This document shows positions 42,121 to 50,369 of a stretch of 52,362 bases of DNA, in pieces. Location: contig CAZSNT010000057.1 in the NCBI GenBank assembly GCA_964607765.1, positions 1 to 52,362 of the forward strand. Direction: 5' to 3'. The notes beneath the pieces are model-generated. The model was not told where the DNA came from, made no database searches, and saw only the letters and a program-made list of their open reading frames with translations. Within the stretch, counting starts at the first letter, position 1. Every line of letters starts with the position of its first letter. The DNA is from CAZSNT01 sp964607765 (GTDB taxonomy: Bacteria; Verrucomicrobiota; Lentisphaeria; Oligosphaerales; JABHEG01). The position numbers and the translations under genes are program-made.

Positions 42121-43233
42121 ATGCCAAACGTCATGATTGCCCCGCGGAAGTATGTTCAAGGCAGGGATGTTCTGCAGGAGATCGGCACGTACCTCAGCGC
42201 CATAGGCAGCAAGCCGATGCTGCTGTGGGACGCCACCGTGAAGAGCATTGTGGGCGACACGGTTCTGGCGAGCATCAAGGACGCCGGGTTGGAACCAGTG
42301 GATACCCACTTCGGGGGGGACTCGACGAAGAAAGAGGCCGCGCGCGTGGCACAGATACTGCGCGACACGGGCGCGGACATTGCCGTGGCCCTCGGCGGCG
42401 GCAAGACGCTGGACACTGCCAAGGCGGCGGCCGCGGAGGCAGGCGCGAAAGTGGTCACGGTCCCTACCATCGCGTCGAACGACTCGCCAACGAGCTCTTA
42501 CACCGTGTGGTACGACGAAGAGGGCAACTGCATGGGGTTCGAGAGTTGGGGCGTGAACCCTGACCTGGTGCTGGTCGACACCCAGGTCATCGCGAACGGG
42601 CCCGTGGCCGCGTTTGTCGCCGGCATGGGCGATGCGCTGGGCACATGGCTGGAAGCGGAAGCCTGCCTGAAAACGGGCGCCGGGAACCTGGCCGGCGGAC
42701 ACGGCACAATGGCATCGTTTGCCATCGCACGGCTCTGCTACGACGTGCTTCTGGAGCACGGCGTGAATGCCAAGCGTGCGGTCGAGCTGAATGTGGTAAC
42801 GCCGGCGGTCGAGAAGGTCGTGGAAGCAAACGTTCTGCTCTCCGGGCTTGGGTTCGAGAGCGGCGGCGTAGCGACCGCGCACATGGTCGCCAACTGCCTG
42901 CCGTCGTTCCCGGAATGTCACCGTCTGATGCACGGGCACGAGGTCGGGTTTGGCGTGATTGCGCAGCTGTGCCTGGACGATGCCATGCCCACGGCGCGCG
43001 CAAACGAAATCGTAGACTTCGAGATCGCTGTCGGGCTGCCTGTGACGTTTGCCGAGCTCGGCCTGGAAGGCGTCACTCGCGAGCGCCTGCAGAGCATTGG
43101 CGACATCTGCGCGTCGGAGGGCTCGCTGTGCGGGAATCACTCCTTCGAAGTCACTCCGGACAGCGTTGTGGACGCGCTGATTGCGGCGGACGCATTGGGC
43201 CGTGAGCGCAAGCAGATCGTTGGGGCAGCATGA
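42121..43233 (+). CDS. Glycerol dehydrogenase-like iron-containing alcohol dehydrogenase
   Basis: A 370-aa NAD-dependent dehydrogenase close to GldA. It has YVQGRDVLQEIGTYL at the start, the dinucleotide motif GGGKTLDTAKA (about 94-104), PTIASNDSPTSSYTVWYDEEG and metal ligands D (GMGDALGTWLEAE), H (VATAHMVANCL) and H (HGHEVGFG). GldA oxidises glycerol to dihydroxyacetone; relatives use other 1,2-diols. AAGGAG precedes ATG 42121. Its stop overlaps the next start by 4 bp (ATGA), so the pair is translationally coupled. Glycerol specificity is probable but not proven here. Confidence 0.87.
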   Translation: MPNVMIAPRKYVQGRDVLQEIGTYLSAIGSKPMLLWDATVKSIVGDTVLASIKDAGLEPVDTHFGGDSTKKEAARVAQILRDTGADIAVALGGGKTLDTAKAAAAEAGAKVVTVPTIASNDSPTSSYTVWYDEEGNCMGFESWGVNPDLVLVDTQVIANGPVAAFVAGMGDALGTWLEAEACLKTGAGNLAGGHGTMASFAIARLCYDVLLEHGVNAKRAVELNVVTPAVEKVVEANVLLSGLGFESGGVATAHMVANCLPSFPECHRLMHGHEVGFGVIAQLCLDDAMPTARANEIVDFEIAVGLPVTFAELGLEGVTRERLQSIGDICASEGSLCGNHSFEVTPDSVVDALIAADALGRERKQIVGAA

Positions 43234-44960
43234 CGGCAGAGACCACACCTTCCCGCGACAGCATGGACACGCGCCGCGATCACCTGGCCCACATCCAGGC
43301 CACGCCTGCGGTTGATGTGCTGATTGTGGGTGGCGGCATCATCGGCACGGGCCTGTTTCGCGACCTCGCGCTGCAGGGAGTCAACACGCTGCTGGTCGAC
43401 CGCAGTGACTTCGGGGTCGGCGCGAGCGCCGGCCCGTCGCGGATGATCCACGGCGGGCTGCGGTACCTGGAGTACGGCGAGTTCCGCTTGGTGAAAGAGT
43501 CGGTGACCGAACGCAACCGATTGCTGCGTAATGCGCCGCACTATGTGTTCCCGCTGCCCACCACGATCCCGATCGGGTCGCGGTTCACCGGGCTGGGCCA
43601 CATCCTTGCCAAGTGCCTGGGCATCCGGACGAAGCGGCCCCTGCGCCGCGGTTCGACCGTGGTCAAGCTGGGCCTGGCTCTGTACGATTGGTTCAGCCGC
43701 CCGACCCGCGTGATGCCGAAGCACAGTTTCGCTTCGAAATCAGCCGCCTTGGCGCGCCGCCCTGCACTGACCCCGGACATCGCGTGCACCGCCACGTATT
43801 ACGATGCCTGGATCAGCTATCCGGAACGGCTGTGCATGGAACTGGCGCTCGATGCCGAGGCGGCCTGCAGCGACGCTCGGGCGCTGAGCTACTGCTCACT
43901 GCATGAAGGCAGCGATGACACCGCCGTGTTGCGGGACGAGCTCAGCGGCGAGCTGGTGTCCGTGAAGCCGCGCATTGTGGTGAACGCCACGGGCGCCTGG
44001 ATCGACCGGACCAACAAGTGCCTCGGGCTCGACACGTCCCTGATCGGCGGCACCAAGGGCGGGCACTGTATTCTCGAGAACCCCGCACTGGCTGAAGCGC
44101 TGGGCGACGAGATGGTGTTCTACGAGACCCCCGAGGGCCGGGTGTGCATCGCGTTTGTCTGGCAGGGCAAGCCGCTGATCGGCTCCACCGATCTGCGCAT
44201 CGAGAACCCGGACGACGCAGTCTGCGACGACGAGGAGATCGACTACATTCTGAAAGCGATCCGCACGCCGTTCCCCGACATCGAGGTCAGTCGGGACCAG
44301 GTTCTCAGCACGTTCTCCGGCGTGCGGCCGCTGGGCAGCAGTCGCGCCGCGGTGACAGGTCAGGTGAGCCGCTCACACCGCTGCGAAGCGATCGCGCCAT
44401 CCGCATCCCTGCAATATCCCGTCTACTCGATGATCGGCGGCAAGTGGACGCCATTCCGCGTGTTTGCCGAGCATGTGGCCGCGCGGATTGCCCGCGCGTT
44501 GGGCACATCGCGCCGAACCGACACCACGGACCTGCCCATCGGCGGCGGCATGGGTTTCCCGGCAGACGACAGCGCGAAGTCGGCCTGGCTGACACGCGTT
44601 GCGGACCGGACGCGGCTGCCGCGGGACCGGGTTGCAGACCTGCTCTGGCGTTACGGCACGCGAGCCGAGGCCGTGGCCGTGTTCCTGGCCGAAGCGCCGG
44701 ACAAGCCCCTGACACACCACTCGGGCTACACACAGCGCGAGATCGAGTTCATGTGCCGCCACGAATGCGTTTGCCGCCTGGACGACATCGTGCTGCGCCG
44801 TACGGCGATCGCGCTGCTCGGCGAGCTGACTCCCGAGCTGCTGACCGAGCTGGCCACCGCGGCCGGCGCGGCTCTCGGTTGGTCGGAGGACGATGTGAAG
44901 GCTGAAGTGGCGCGCACACGGGACATCCTGAGAGCCAAGAACGGCATCGATCTGACTTGA
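43230..44960 (+). CDS. FAD-dependent glycerol-3-phosphate dehydrogenase-type protein (GlpD/EryB-like)
   Basis: A 576-aa flavoprotein. The FAD-binding motif is VDVLIVGGGIIGTGLFRDLALQG (about 29-51), followed by RSDFGVGASAGPSRMIHGGLRYLEYGEF, the conserved GlpD stretch. QGKPLIGSTDLRIENPDDAVCDDEEIDYIL and FSGVRPLGSS continue the family pattern, and a helical C-terminal DAO_C domain (about 430-560) is present. GlpD oxidises sn-glycerol 3-phosphate to DHAP and passes electrons to quinone. The related EryB oxidises erythritol phosphate. A longer polyol phosphate is possible given the FGGY kinase downstream. Confidence 0.88.
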   Translation: MTAETTPSRDSMDTRRDHLAHIQATPAVDVLIVGGGIIGTGLFRDLALQGVNTLLVDRSDFGVGASAGPSRMIHGGLRYLEYGEFRLVKESVTERNRLLRNAPHYVFPLPTTIPIGSRFTGLGHILAKCLGIRTKRPLRRGSTVVKLGLALYDWFSRPTRVMPKHSFASKSAALARRPALTPDIACTATYYDAWISYPERLCMELALDAEAACSDARALSYCSLHEGSDDTAVLRDELSGELVSVKPRIVVNATGAWIDRTNKCLGLDTSLIGGTKGGHCILENPALAEALGDEMVFYETPEGRVCIAFVWQGKPLIGSTDLRIENPDDAVCDDEEIDYILKAIRTPFPDIEVSRDQVLSTFSGVRPLGSSRAAVTGQVSRSHRCEAIAPSASLQYPVYSMIGGKWTPFRVFAEHVAARIARALGTSRRTDTTDLPIGGGMGFPADDSAKSAWLTRVADRTRLPRDRVADLLWRYGTRAEAVAVFLAEAPDKPLTHHSGYTQREIEFMCRHECVCRLDDIVLRRTAIALLGELTPELLTELATAAGAALGWSEDDVKAEVARTRDILRAKNGIDLT

Positions 44961-44969
44961 GGAGCTACC

Positions 44970-46007
44970 ATGCCGAGAATGACCTGTGTTGAGCGAGTGA
45001 TGCGTGTGCTGCGTCGGGAAGAGCCGGACCGTGTCCCGCATTTCGAGTGGCTGATCGACACGCGCGTCCGCGAAGCGCTGTGCCCGGGCTGCAAGGACCA
45101 CAACGATTTTGCGGTGCGCATGGGGCACGATGCTGTCCTTGTCGGGCCCGACTTCGAGAAAACTCAGATTGCGCCCGACCGCTGGCGCAGCGAGTGGGGG
45201 TTTGTCACGGAACGCACCACGGAGGAGCACGGTATCGAGGTCGAGTCGCCGATTAAGACACTGGACGACCTGGACCGCTACACGCCGCCCGATCCGCACG
45301 CGCCGGGCCGCTATGCGTCCATGGCGGAAGCCATCAAGGAGTTCAAAGGCGTCAAAGCCATCGGCGTGCACCTCAACGACGTGTTCTCGCTGCCACGCTA
45401 CCTGATGGGCATGGAGGATCTGCTCATGGCCATCGCGATCGAGCCCGAGCTGGTGAAAGGGCTGGTCGAGATGTCCGTGGAGATCAACCTGAAGATGGTG
45501 AAGGAGGCCGCCGCTCTGGGGGCGGACTTTGTCTGGACGGGCGATGACTACGCGTATAACGCCGGCCCGATGATGTCGCCCGCTCAGTTTCGCGAGATTT
45601 TTTATCCCGGCTTGTGTCGCGTGATGGCCGGGTTCAAGGACGCGGGGCTGCCGATCGTCAAGCACACCGACGGCAATCTCTGGCCCATCATCGACATGAT
45701 CCTGGACTCGGGCATCGACTGTCTGGACCCGATCGATCCGCAGGCGGGTATGGATCTGGCCGAGGTGAAGGCGAAGTTCGGGCATCGCATTGCCGTGAAG
45801 GGCAATGTGGACTGCGCCGCAACACTGACGTTTGGCACGGTGGAGGAGACGATTGCCGAGACAAAGAAGGTCCTGAGCATCGGCGCGCCGGGCGGCGGGT
45901 TCATTCTCTCGTCGAGCAACTCGATTCACTCCGCCGTCAAGCCGGAGAACTATCTGGCCATGATGCAGACCTGGGAGGAGTTCCGGGATTACCCGGTGCG
46001 AGTGTGA
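44970..46007 (+). CDS. Uroporphyrinogen decarboxylase-like protein in the polyol operon
   Basis: A 345-aa TIM-barrel protein of the UroD/MtaA superfamily. MTCVERVMRVLRREEPDRVPHFEW is the usual start. GADFVWTGDDYAYNAGPMMSPAQFREIFYPGL and GIDCLDPIDPQAGMDLAEVKAKFGHRIAVKGNVDCAATL follow the family order, ending SSSNSIHSAVKPENYLAMM. The zinc motif of corrinoid methyltransferases (His-x-Cys-Gly) is HTDGN here, so the key cysteine is missing. ATG 44970 follows GAGGAG and lies 9 bp after the GlpD-like stop. Its place inside a polyol operon suggests a sugar-related role with unknown reaction. Confidence 0.85.
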   Translation: MPRMTCVERVMRVLRREEPDRVPHFEWLIDTRVREALCPGCKDHNDFAVRMGHDAVLVGPDFEKTQIAPDRWRSEWGFVTERTTEEHGIEVESPIKTLDDLDRYTPPDPHAPGRYASMAEAIKEFKGVKAIGVHLNDVFSLPRYLMGMEDLLMAIAIEPELVKGLVEMSVEINLKMVKEAAALGADFVWTGDDYAYNAGPMMSPAQFREIFYPGLCRVMAGFKDAGLPIVKHTDGNLWPIIDMILDSGIDCLDPIDPQAGMDLAEVKAKFGHRIAVKGNVDCAATLTFGTVEETIAETKKVLSIGAPGGGFILSSSNSIHSAVKPENYLAMMQTWEEFRDYPVRV

Positions 46008-46010
46008 GGC

Positions 46011-46030
46011 CGGCCGCAACCGACTGCAAC
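46011..46030 (+). repeat. Two 10-bp units of the CGRCNGCAAC type
   Basis: CGGCCGCAAC and CGACTGCAAC are followed by a partial third unit (CGACAGACGA), in the 55-bp gap before the FGGY kinase. The unit is the same as in the array at 24001-24050. A good ribosome site (AAGGAGAG) follows. Confidence 0.55.
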
Positions 46031-46062
46031 CGACAGACGAACCATACCGAAGGAGAGCAGCC

Positions 46063-47601
46063 ATGGACCTCTTGATGGGCATTGACCTGGGCTCCACCAG
46101 CCTGAAAGCTGTGATCTACAACTTGGACGGGCATGTGGTAGCCAGTGCGAGCCGGCCGACGGAGCGCTCGTGTCCGGATCCGCGGCACCCCGAATGGGCC
46201 GTGTGGGAGCCGGAGCACATCTGGGGCGACACGGCTGCCGCGATCCGGGACGCCGTGGCACAGGTCGCGGATCCGGCCATGATCCGGGGCGTGGCTGTCA
46301 CCGGCATGGGCATGGACGGCGTGCCTATCGACGCGGACGGCAACTGGCTTTACCCGTTCATCAGCTGGCACGACACGCGCACCATGCCGCAGCTCGAGTG
46401 GTGGCAGGAGAACATCGGCGCGGAGAAGGTGTTCTCCATCGGCGGAAACACGCTCTGGTACTTCAACACGGCGCTGCGTCTGCTGTGGATGAAGGAGCAC
46501 GAGCCCGAGATCCTGGCGCGAACGGACAAGTGGCTGCTGATTGAGGATTTTCTCAACTTCATGCTCTGCGGCACGTACGCCACGGATTACACGATGGCAT
46601 CCTGCACGCTGCTGTTCGATCAGCGCACGCTGGACTGGTCGCCGGAAATGCTCGAGCTGACGGGCATCGAGCGCCGGTTGCTGTCCGATGTGCATCCCAG
46701 CGGCACGCAGTTGGGCGTGGTACACGATGCGGCGGCAGCAGCCACTGGGTTGGCGACGGGCACGCCGGTCATCCTCGGCGGACACGACTTCCTCTGCGGT
46801 GCGCTGCCGGTGGGTGCGTTCAAGCCGGGCGTGGTTCTGGACGTGACCGGCACGTGGGAAGTGGTCGTTACCGCGATGCCTGCGCCCGTTCTGACGCCCG
46901 AGGTGCAGAAGACCGGCATGACCGTCGAGGCGCATGTAGCGCGCGACACGTTCGTCGCCTGGGGCGGCGGCGTGGCTGCCGGCATGATCGAGTGGTATCG
47001 CGACCAGTACGGCGCAGAAGCCGCGCGCAAGGCGGAAGCGGAAGGCGGCGTTGACTGGGATCACCTCATTGCGGAGGCCACAACATCGCCGCCCGGCGCA
47101 CAGGGCGTCATGTTCCTGCCGCACATGTCGGCGGCAGGCTGCCCCGTAGTCGACGCCAACGCCCGTGGCGCGTTTGTCGGATTGACTGACCGGGCAACGC
47201 GCGGCGATATGCTGCGTGCCATGTTCGAGGGCCTCGACTACCAGTTCCTCGACATTGTCAAGGCTATGGAAGGCGCACTGGGTCAGTCCATGGACCGTTT
47301 CGTGGCCGTGGGCGGTGCAGTGCGCAATGCCTTCTGGATGCAGAACAAAGCGGACGTCGTGGGCCGACCGGTGGAAGTCCCGGATGTGGAGGAAGCCACG
47401 CCGCTCGGCGCCGCGATCCTCGCCGGTATCGGTGTGGGCTTGTATCGCGATGAACAGGAGGCCTGCGACCGCGTGTGCAGGCCGGGAGAAGTGTTCGAGC
47501 CCAATGCGGAGCACACGGCGCTTTACGCACAGGGCTACGAGATCTACAGGCAGCTCTATCCTGCCTTGAAGCAAGCGAACCATCAACTGGCGAAAATGTA
47601 G
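46063..47601 (+). CDS. FGGY-family carbohydrate kinase
   Basis: A 512-aa sugar or polyol kinase. The first phosphate-binding motif is MGIDLGSTSLKAVIYNLDG (about 5-23), with GVAVTGMGMDGVPID and the catalytic D in this region. GGHDFLCGALPVG and the ADENOSINE-type motif VAVGGAVRNAFWMQNKADVVGRPVEVPDVEEATPLGAAILAG complete the fold. FGGY kinases phosphorylate xylulose, glycerol, erythritol, ribulose and similar. With GldA- and GlpD-like enzymes upstream, a glycerol- or tetritol-type substrate is plausible; the sequence does not decide it. AAGGAGAG precedes ATG 46063. Confidence 0.9.
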   Translation: MDLLMGIDLGSTSLKAVIYNLDGHVVASASRPTERSCPDPRHPEWAVWEPEHIWGDTAAAIRDAVAQVADPAMIRGVAVTGMGMDGVPIDADGNWLYPFISWHDTRTMPQLEWWQENIGAEKVFSIGGNTLWYFNTALRLLWMKEHEPEILARTDKWLLIEDFLNFMLCGTYATDYTMASCTLLFDQRTLDWSPEMLELTGIERRLLSDVHPSGTQLGVVHDAAAAATGLATGTPVILGGHDFLCGALPVGAFKPGVVLDVTGTWEVVVTAMPAPVLTPEVQKTGMTVEAHVARDTFVAWGGGVAAGMIEWYRDQYGAEAARKAEAEGGVDWDHLIAEATTSPPGAQGVMFLPHMSAAGCPVVDANARGAFVGLTDRATRGDMLRAMFEGLDYQFLDIVKAMEGALGQSMDRFVAVGGAVRNAFWMQNKADVVGRPVEVPDVEEATPLGAAILAGIGVGLYRDEQEACDRVCRPGEVFEPNAEHTALYAQGYEIYRQLYPALKQANHQLAKM

Positions 47602-47621
47602 GCAAGAAAGAGGACCCGACG

Positions 47622-48668
47622 ATGAAACACCTGAGAATCGCACTTTGCAGTATGATCGGCATCACAGCACTGCTCGTTTCCTGCACAGAGCAGAAGCCGC
47701 AGCCCCAACAGCGGCAGGCTCCCGCCGCGCAGTCCGCGCAACCCGAACGCAAACGCGTCTACTACTACGCGGCAGGCTTTCACGGGCACCCCTACTTCCT
47801 GGACACGCACCTGGGCTTCCGCTACGCGGCGCAGAAATTCGGTGTGGACATCAAGACGGTTGGTCCTCAAGGGTGGGACGCGGTGGCCCAGGCCGAGGCC
47901 CTGGAGCAGGCGATCGCCAAGAAGCCCGACGGGATTGTCACGATCATGTGGGACGCGTCCGGCAAGCCGGCGGTCAAGCGCGCCATGGAAGCGGGCATCC
48001 CGGTGATCGTAGTCGAGGCCATGGTCCCGGACCACGGCGGAATGTCATTCATCGGTCTGGACAACTACGCCTGTGGCGAGGACACGGCCAAGGAGCTCAT
48101 CCGCCTGGCCGGCACAAAAGGGCGCCTGGTGGCCAGCGGCAACTGGGGTGCGTCGAACACCGACGCGAAGTTTAACGGGCTCATGGACTACCTGAAAGCC
48201 AACTCCGAGTGGGAACTGGTCGCTAAAATCGACGACAAGGCCAACACGGAAGCCGCGATCGAGGCCGCCAAAGCCATGTTCAACACCTACAGAGACATCG
48301 ATGCCGTCGTCGGGCTGGACGCCAGTTCCGGCACCGGGATCGGCATTGCCATCGAGGAGCTGAACCTGGACGCGAGCAAGTATACAATCGTCGTGCACGA
48401 CCGCGAGGACCCCGTGCTCGAGTTCATCGAACAGGGCGTTATCGACTCCACGGTCATCAACAAGACAGCCCTGTGCGCTTACATGGCAATCCAGCTCCTC
48501 GAAGCCTACAACGACTCGCGCGTCGGGCTGGGCACCATACCCATTGCCCGGGACAACAAGGCGGCGGGCGTGAGGCCGTTCCCGCAGTTCGTCTACATGG
48601 GCACGGAGATCATCACCAAGGACAACGTGGACCACTTCGTCGGCAGGAACATTCCGCAGTATCGCTAG
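47622..48668 (+). CDS. Sugar-binding periplasmic lipoprotein (RbsB/LacI-type type 1 PBP)
   Basis: A 348-aa lipoprotein. MKHLRIALCSMIGITALLVSC carries a lipobox (LVSC); a Gln/Pro/Ala-rich linker leads to the binding domain from about 45. RVYYYAAGFHGHPYFLDTHLGFRYAAQKFGVDIK, ALEQAIAKKPDGIVTIMWDASG and GLDASSGTGIGIAIEEL are standard for type 1 periplasmic binding proteins of ABC sugar systems. No ABC ATPase or permease gene follows, and the next gene is an S41 protease, so transport partners must be elsewhere. AAGAGGA precedes ATG 47622, 20 bp after the kinase stop. Confidence 0.9.
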   Translation: MKHLRIALCSMIGITALLVSCTEQKPQPQQRQAPAAQSAQPERKRVYYYAAGFHGHPYFLDTHLGFRYAAQKFGVDIKTVGPQGWDAVAQAEALEQAIAKKPDGIVTIMWDASGKPAVKRAMEAGIPVIVVEAMVPDHGGMSFIGLDNYACGEDTAKELIRLAGTKGRLVASGNWGASNTDAKFNGLMDYLKANSEWELVAKIDDKANTEAAIEAAKAMFNTYRDIDAVVGLDASSGTGIGIAIEELNLDASKYTIVVHDREDPVLEFIEQGVIDSTVINKTALCAYMAIQLLEAYNDSRVGLGTIPIARDNKAAGVRPFPQFVYMGTEIITKDNVDHFVGRNIPQYR

Positions 48669-48787
48669 CGAAGCGGGCCTCATGCAGAACGAACGTCGAA
48701 GGGAAAGCCGGGTGAGGATACCCGGCCTACGCGACGTGGGGGGAGACGGGTGATACTGGGACTAGGTCTCGTCCGAGCTCCGGAGTC

Positions 48788-48815
48788 TTGACTGACGTGA
48801 TGGGAGCACTATCCT
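48788..48815 (+). promoter_or_regulatory. Putative promoter upstream of the S41 protease
   Basis: TTGACT (48788-48793) and TATCCT (48810-48815) are spaced by 16 bp. The protease start is about 200 bp downstream, so a leader or the short frame at 48888 would lie in between. Confidence 0.4.
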
Positions 48816-48887
48816 AACGTACTGTTCTGTCAACCTGTGGGAACGTGACGAAAGAACCACGTGAAGCGATCTTAGGCCAACGCGATC

Positions 48888-48992
48888 ATGCGGAGCGCGG
48901 GCAGCTTCCTCTACAACTCGACCGAGGCCGAGGAAGACGAACCGCCGTTGCACCTGCTTATCGGCGACTACGGACAGTACTATCACCCGTAG
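48888..48992 (+). other. Possible 34-aa frame, origin unknown
   Basis: ATG 48888 opens MRSAGSFLYNSTEAEEDEPP and ends LLIGDYGQYYHP before TAG 48992. The amino-acid mix looks protein-like and could be the C-terminal end of a decayed gene. There is no ribosome site and no family that I recognise; it may be chance. Confidence 0.2.
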
Positions 48993-49023
48993 TTTTGCCT
49001 GCCTGGGTTTGGAGACTGAGAGA

Positions 49024-50322
49024 ATGCCTTCACTGACCTGCGTTGCGTCGTTGCCTCTGCGTCGTTCCCGCGCGAACGTTCACGGGCGCGGCTCGCTTGC
49101 AGTCGCGGCCTGTGCTGTGGTCCTCGCTTCGGGGTTGTGTACGGCGGTCGCCTTGGCCGGCGACGTGAAGCCGCTGTTCAAGGTCGCCATCGACCACGAG
49201 TTCCCCAACGGCCGCGAGACCGTGGACGAAGTCGTTGAACTCATTCTGCGCGACTACTACACGGACAAGGTCAATGAGGAGAGTCTGTGGTGGGGCGCCG
49301 TGGAGGGGATCCTGCGTCGACTCTCGCCGGAAGAAAACAAGAAGCTCGCGACCATCTGGCCGCCGGACGAGTACAGTGCGGTTGACCAGACGCTGCGCGG
49401 CGTGCAGGAGTCCATCGGCATCAAGAGCACGTTCAACCCAAGCGACGGTGCGCTGACCGTGACGGAGGTGCTTGCCGGCGGGCCAAGCGAATCTCTGCTG
49501 TTCCCTCTCGACCGCATTGTCCGGATCGATGGCCTGCCGCTGAAAGGTCTGCCGCTGAAACAGATCGACGGGCTCCTCAAGGGCGACCCCGGTACGCGGG
49601 TCAGCCTGAAAGTCATACGTGACATCATGATCTTCGATCTGCTCGTGCCGCGGGGCAGGGCGAAAGTGAACAACGTGGAAGCGCTGCTGCTGCCTGACGG
49701 TGTCGGGTACCTGTGCGTGAAGACATTCTCGCAGGGGGTCAGCGAACGCCTGGACGAGGAACTCGCCGCCTTCGCTGCCAAAGAGGCGTCCGGAGTCATT
49801 CTCGACTTCCGCGGCAACTCCGGTGGCGTGTTCGGCGAGGCGCTGAAAAGCGCGCAGCTGTTCATCGCGAAGGGACGGGGGCTGATGCGCATGGTCACGC
49901 ACGGCAGCAAGATCAACACGTACGTGTCGGATCGGGAGACTCCTTTTACTTTCAGGACAGTGGTGCTGGTGGACGGCAAGTCGGCGTCCGCGAGCGAGAT
50001 CGTTGCTGCCGCTTTGCGCGACGAAGTCGGCGCGCTCCTGGTCGGGACGCGCAGCTACGGCAAGGCGACGATGGAGAAGACTTATACACTCGAGAACAAG
50101 TTCCGTGTCCGCTTTACCAATGCGGCGCTGTACTCACCCAAAGGCAAGAGCTGGCAGAAAACCGGTCTGCTGCCTGACTTCGTGATCTCGCAGACAGAGG
50201 ACATTGCCAAACAGGCCCGCAAGCTGCCCGTGGACCAGCGGCTGGCACGTGACCAGCAGCTGCGCGCCGCACAGCGTCTGCTTGTGGACGCCGCCGCCGA
50301 ACCTGGCACGACCACGGATTGA
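49024..50322 (+). CDS. S41-family C-terminal processing peptidase
   Basis: A 432-aa exported serine protease. The signal peptide is GRGSLAVAACAVVLASGLCTAVALA. A PDZ domain spans about 125-205 (VTEVLAGGPSESLLFPLDRIVRIDGLPLKG...). The S41 core has GVILDFRGNSGGVFGEAL and the catalytic dyad S322 (SASE) and K347 (SYGK), with the 25-residue spacing seen in CtpA. It cleaves proteins near their C-termini in the periplasm or activates wall hydrolases. ATG 49024 with GGAG (49011-49014) is preferred to TTG 49009. The amidase gene follows after 47 bp, consistent with a cell-wall remodelling pair. Confidence 0.92.
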   Translation: MPSLTCVASLPLRRSRANVHGRGSLAVAACAVVLASGLCTAVALAGDVKPLFKVAIDHEFPNGRETVDEVVELILRDYYTDKVNEESLWWGAVEGILRRLSPEENKKLATIWPPDEYSAVDQTLRGVQESIGIKSTFNPSDGALTVTEVLAGGPSESLLFPLDRIVRIDGLPLKGLPLKQIDGLLKGDPGTRVSLKVIRDIMIFDLLVPRGRAKVNNVEALLLPDGVGYLCVKTFSQGVSERLDEELAAFAAKEASGVILDFRGNSGGVFGEALKSAQLFIAKGRGLMRMVTHGSKINTYVSDRETPFTFRTVVLVDGKSASASEIVAAALRDEVGALLVGTRSYGKATMEKTYTLENKFRVRFTNAALYSPKGKSWQKTGLLPDFVISQTEDIAKQARKLPVDQRLARDQQLRAAQRLLVDAAAEPGTTTD

Positions 50323-50369
50323 GCGGGTGGTGGACTGGCTGGTTCAGCTGAATTGATGGCAGTCATACG

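Larger units (their letters stand above)
48669..49023. other. Gene-poor gap before the S41 protease
   Basis: This 355-bp gap holds a perfect hairpin GCCGGGT/ACCCGGC (48707-48726) that resembles the inner arm of the element at 26810-26959, a promoter-like pair at 48788-48815 and a possible 34-aa frame at 48888-48992. No other coding potential is recognised. Confidence 0.5.

Noticed and set aside
44373..46097. 574-codon minus-strand frame opposite glpD-like and UroD-like genes
   Set aside because: No family character; both plus-strand genes are full length and well conserved.
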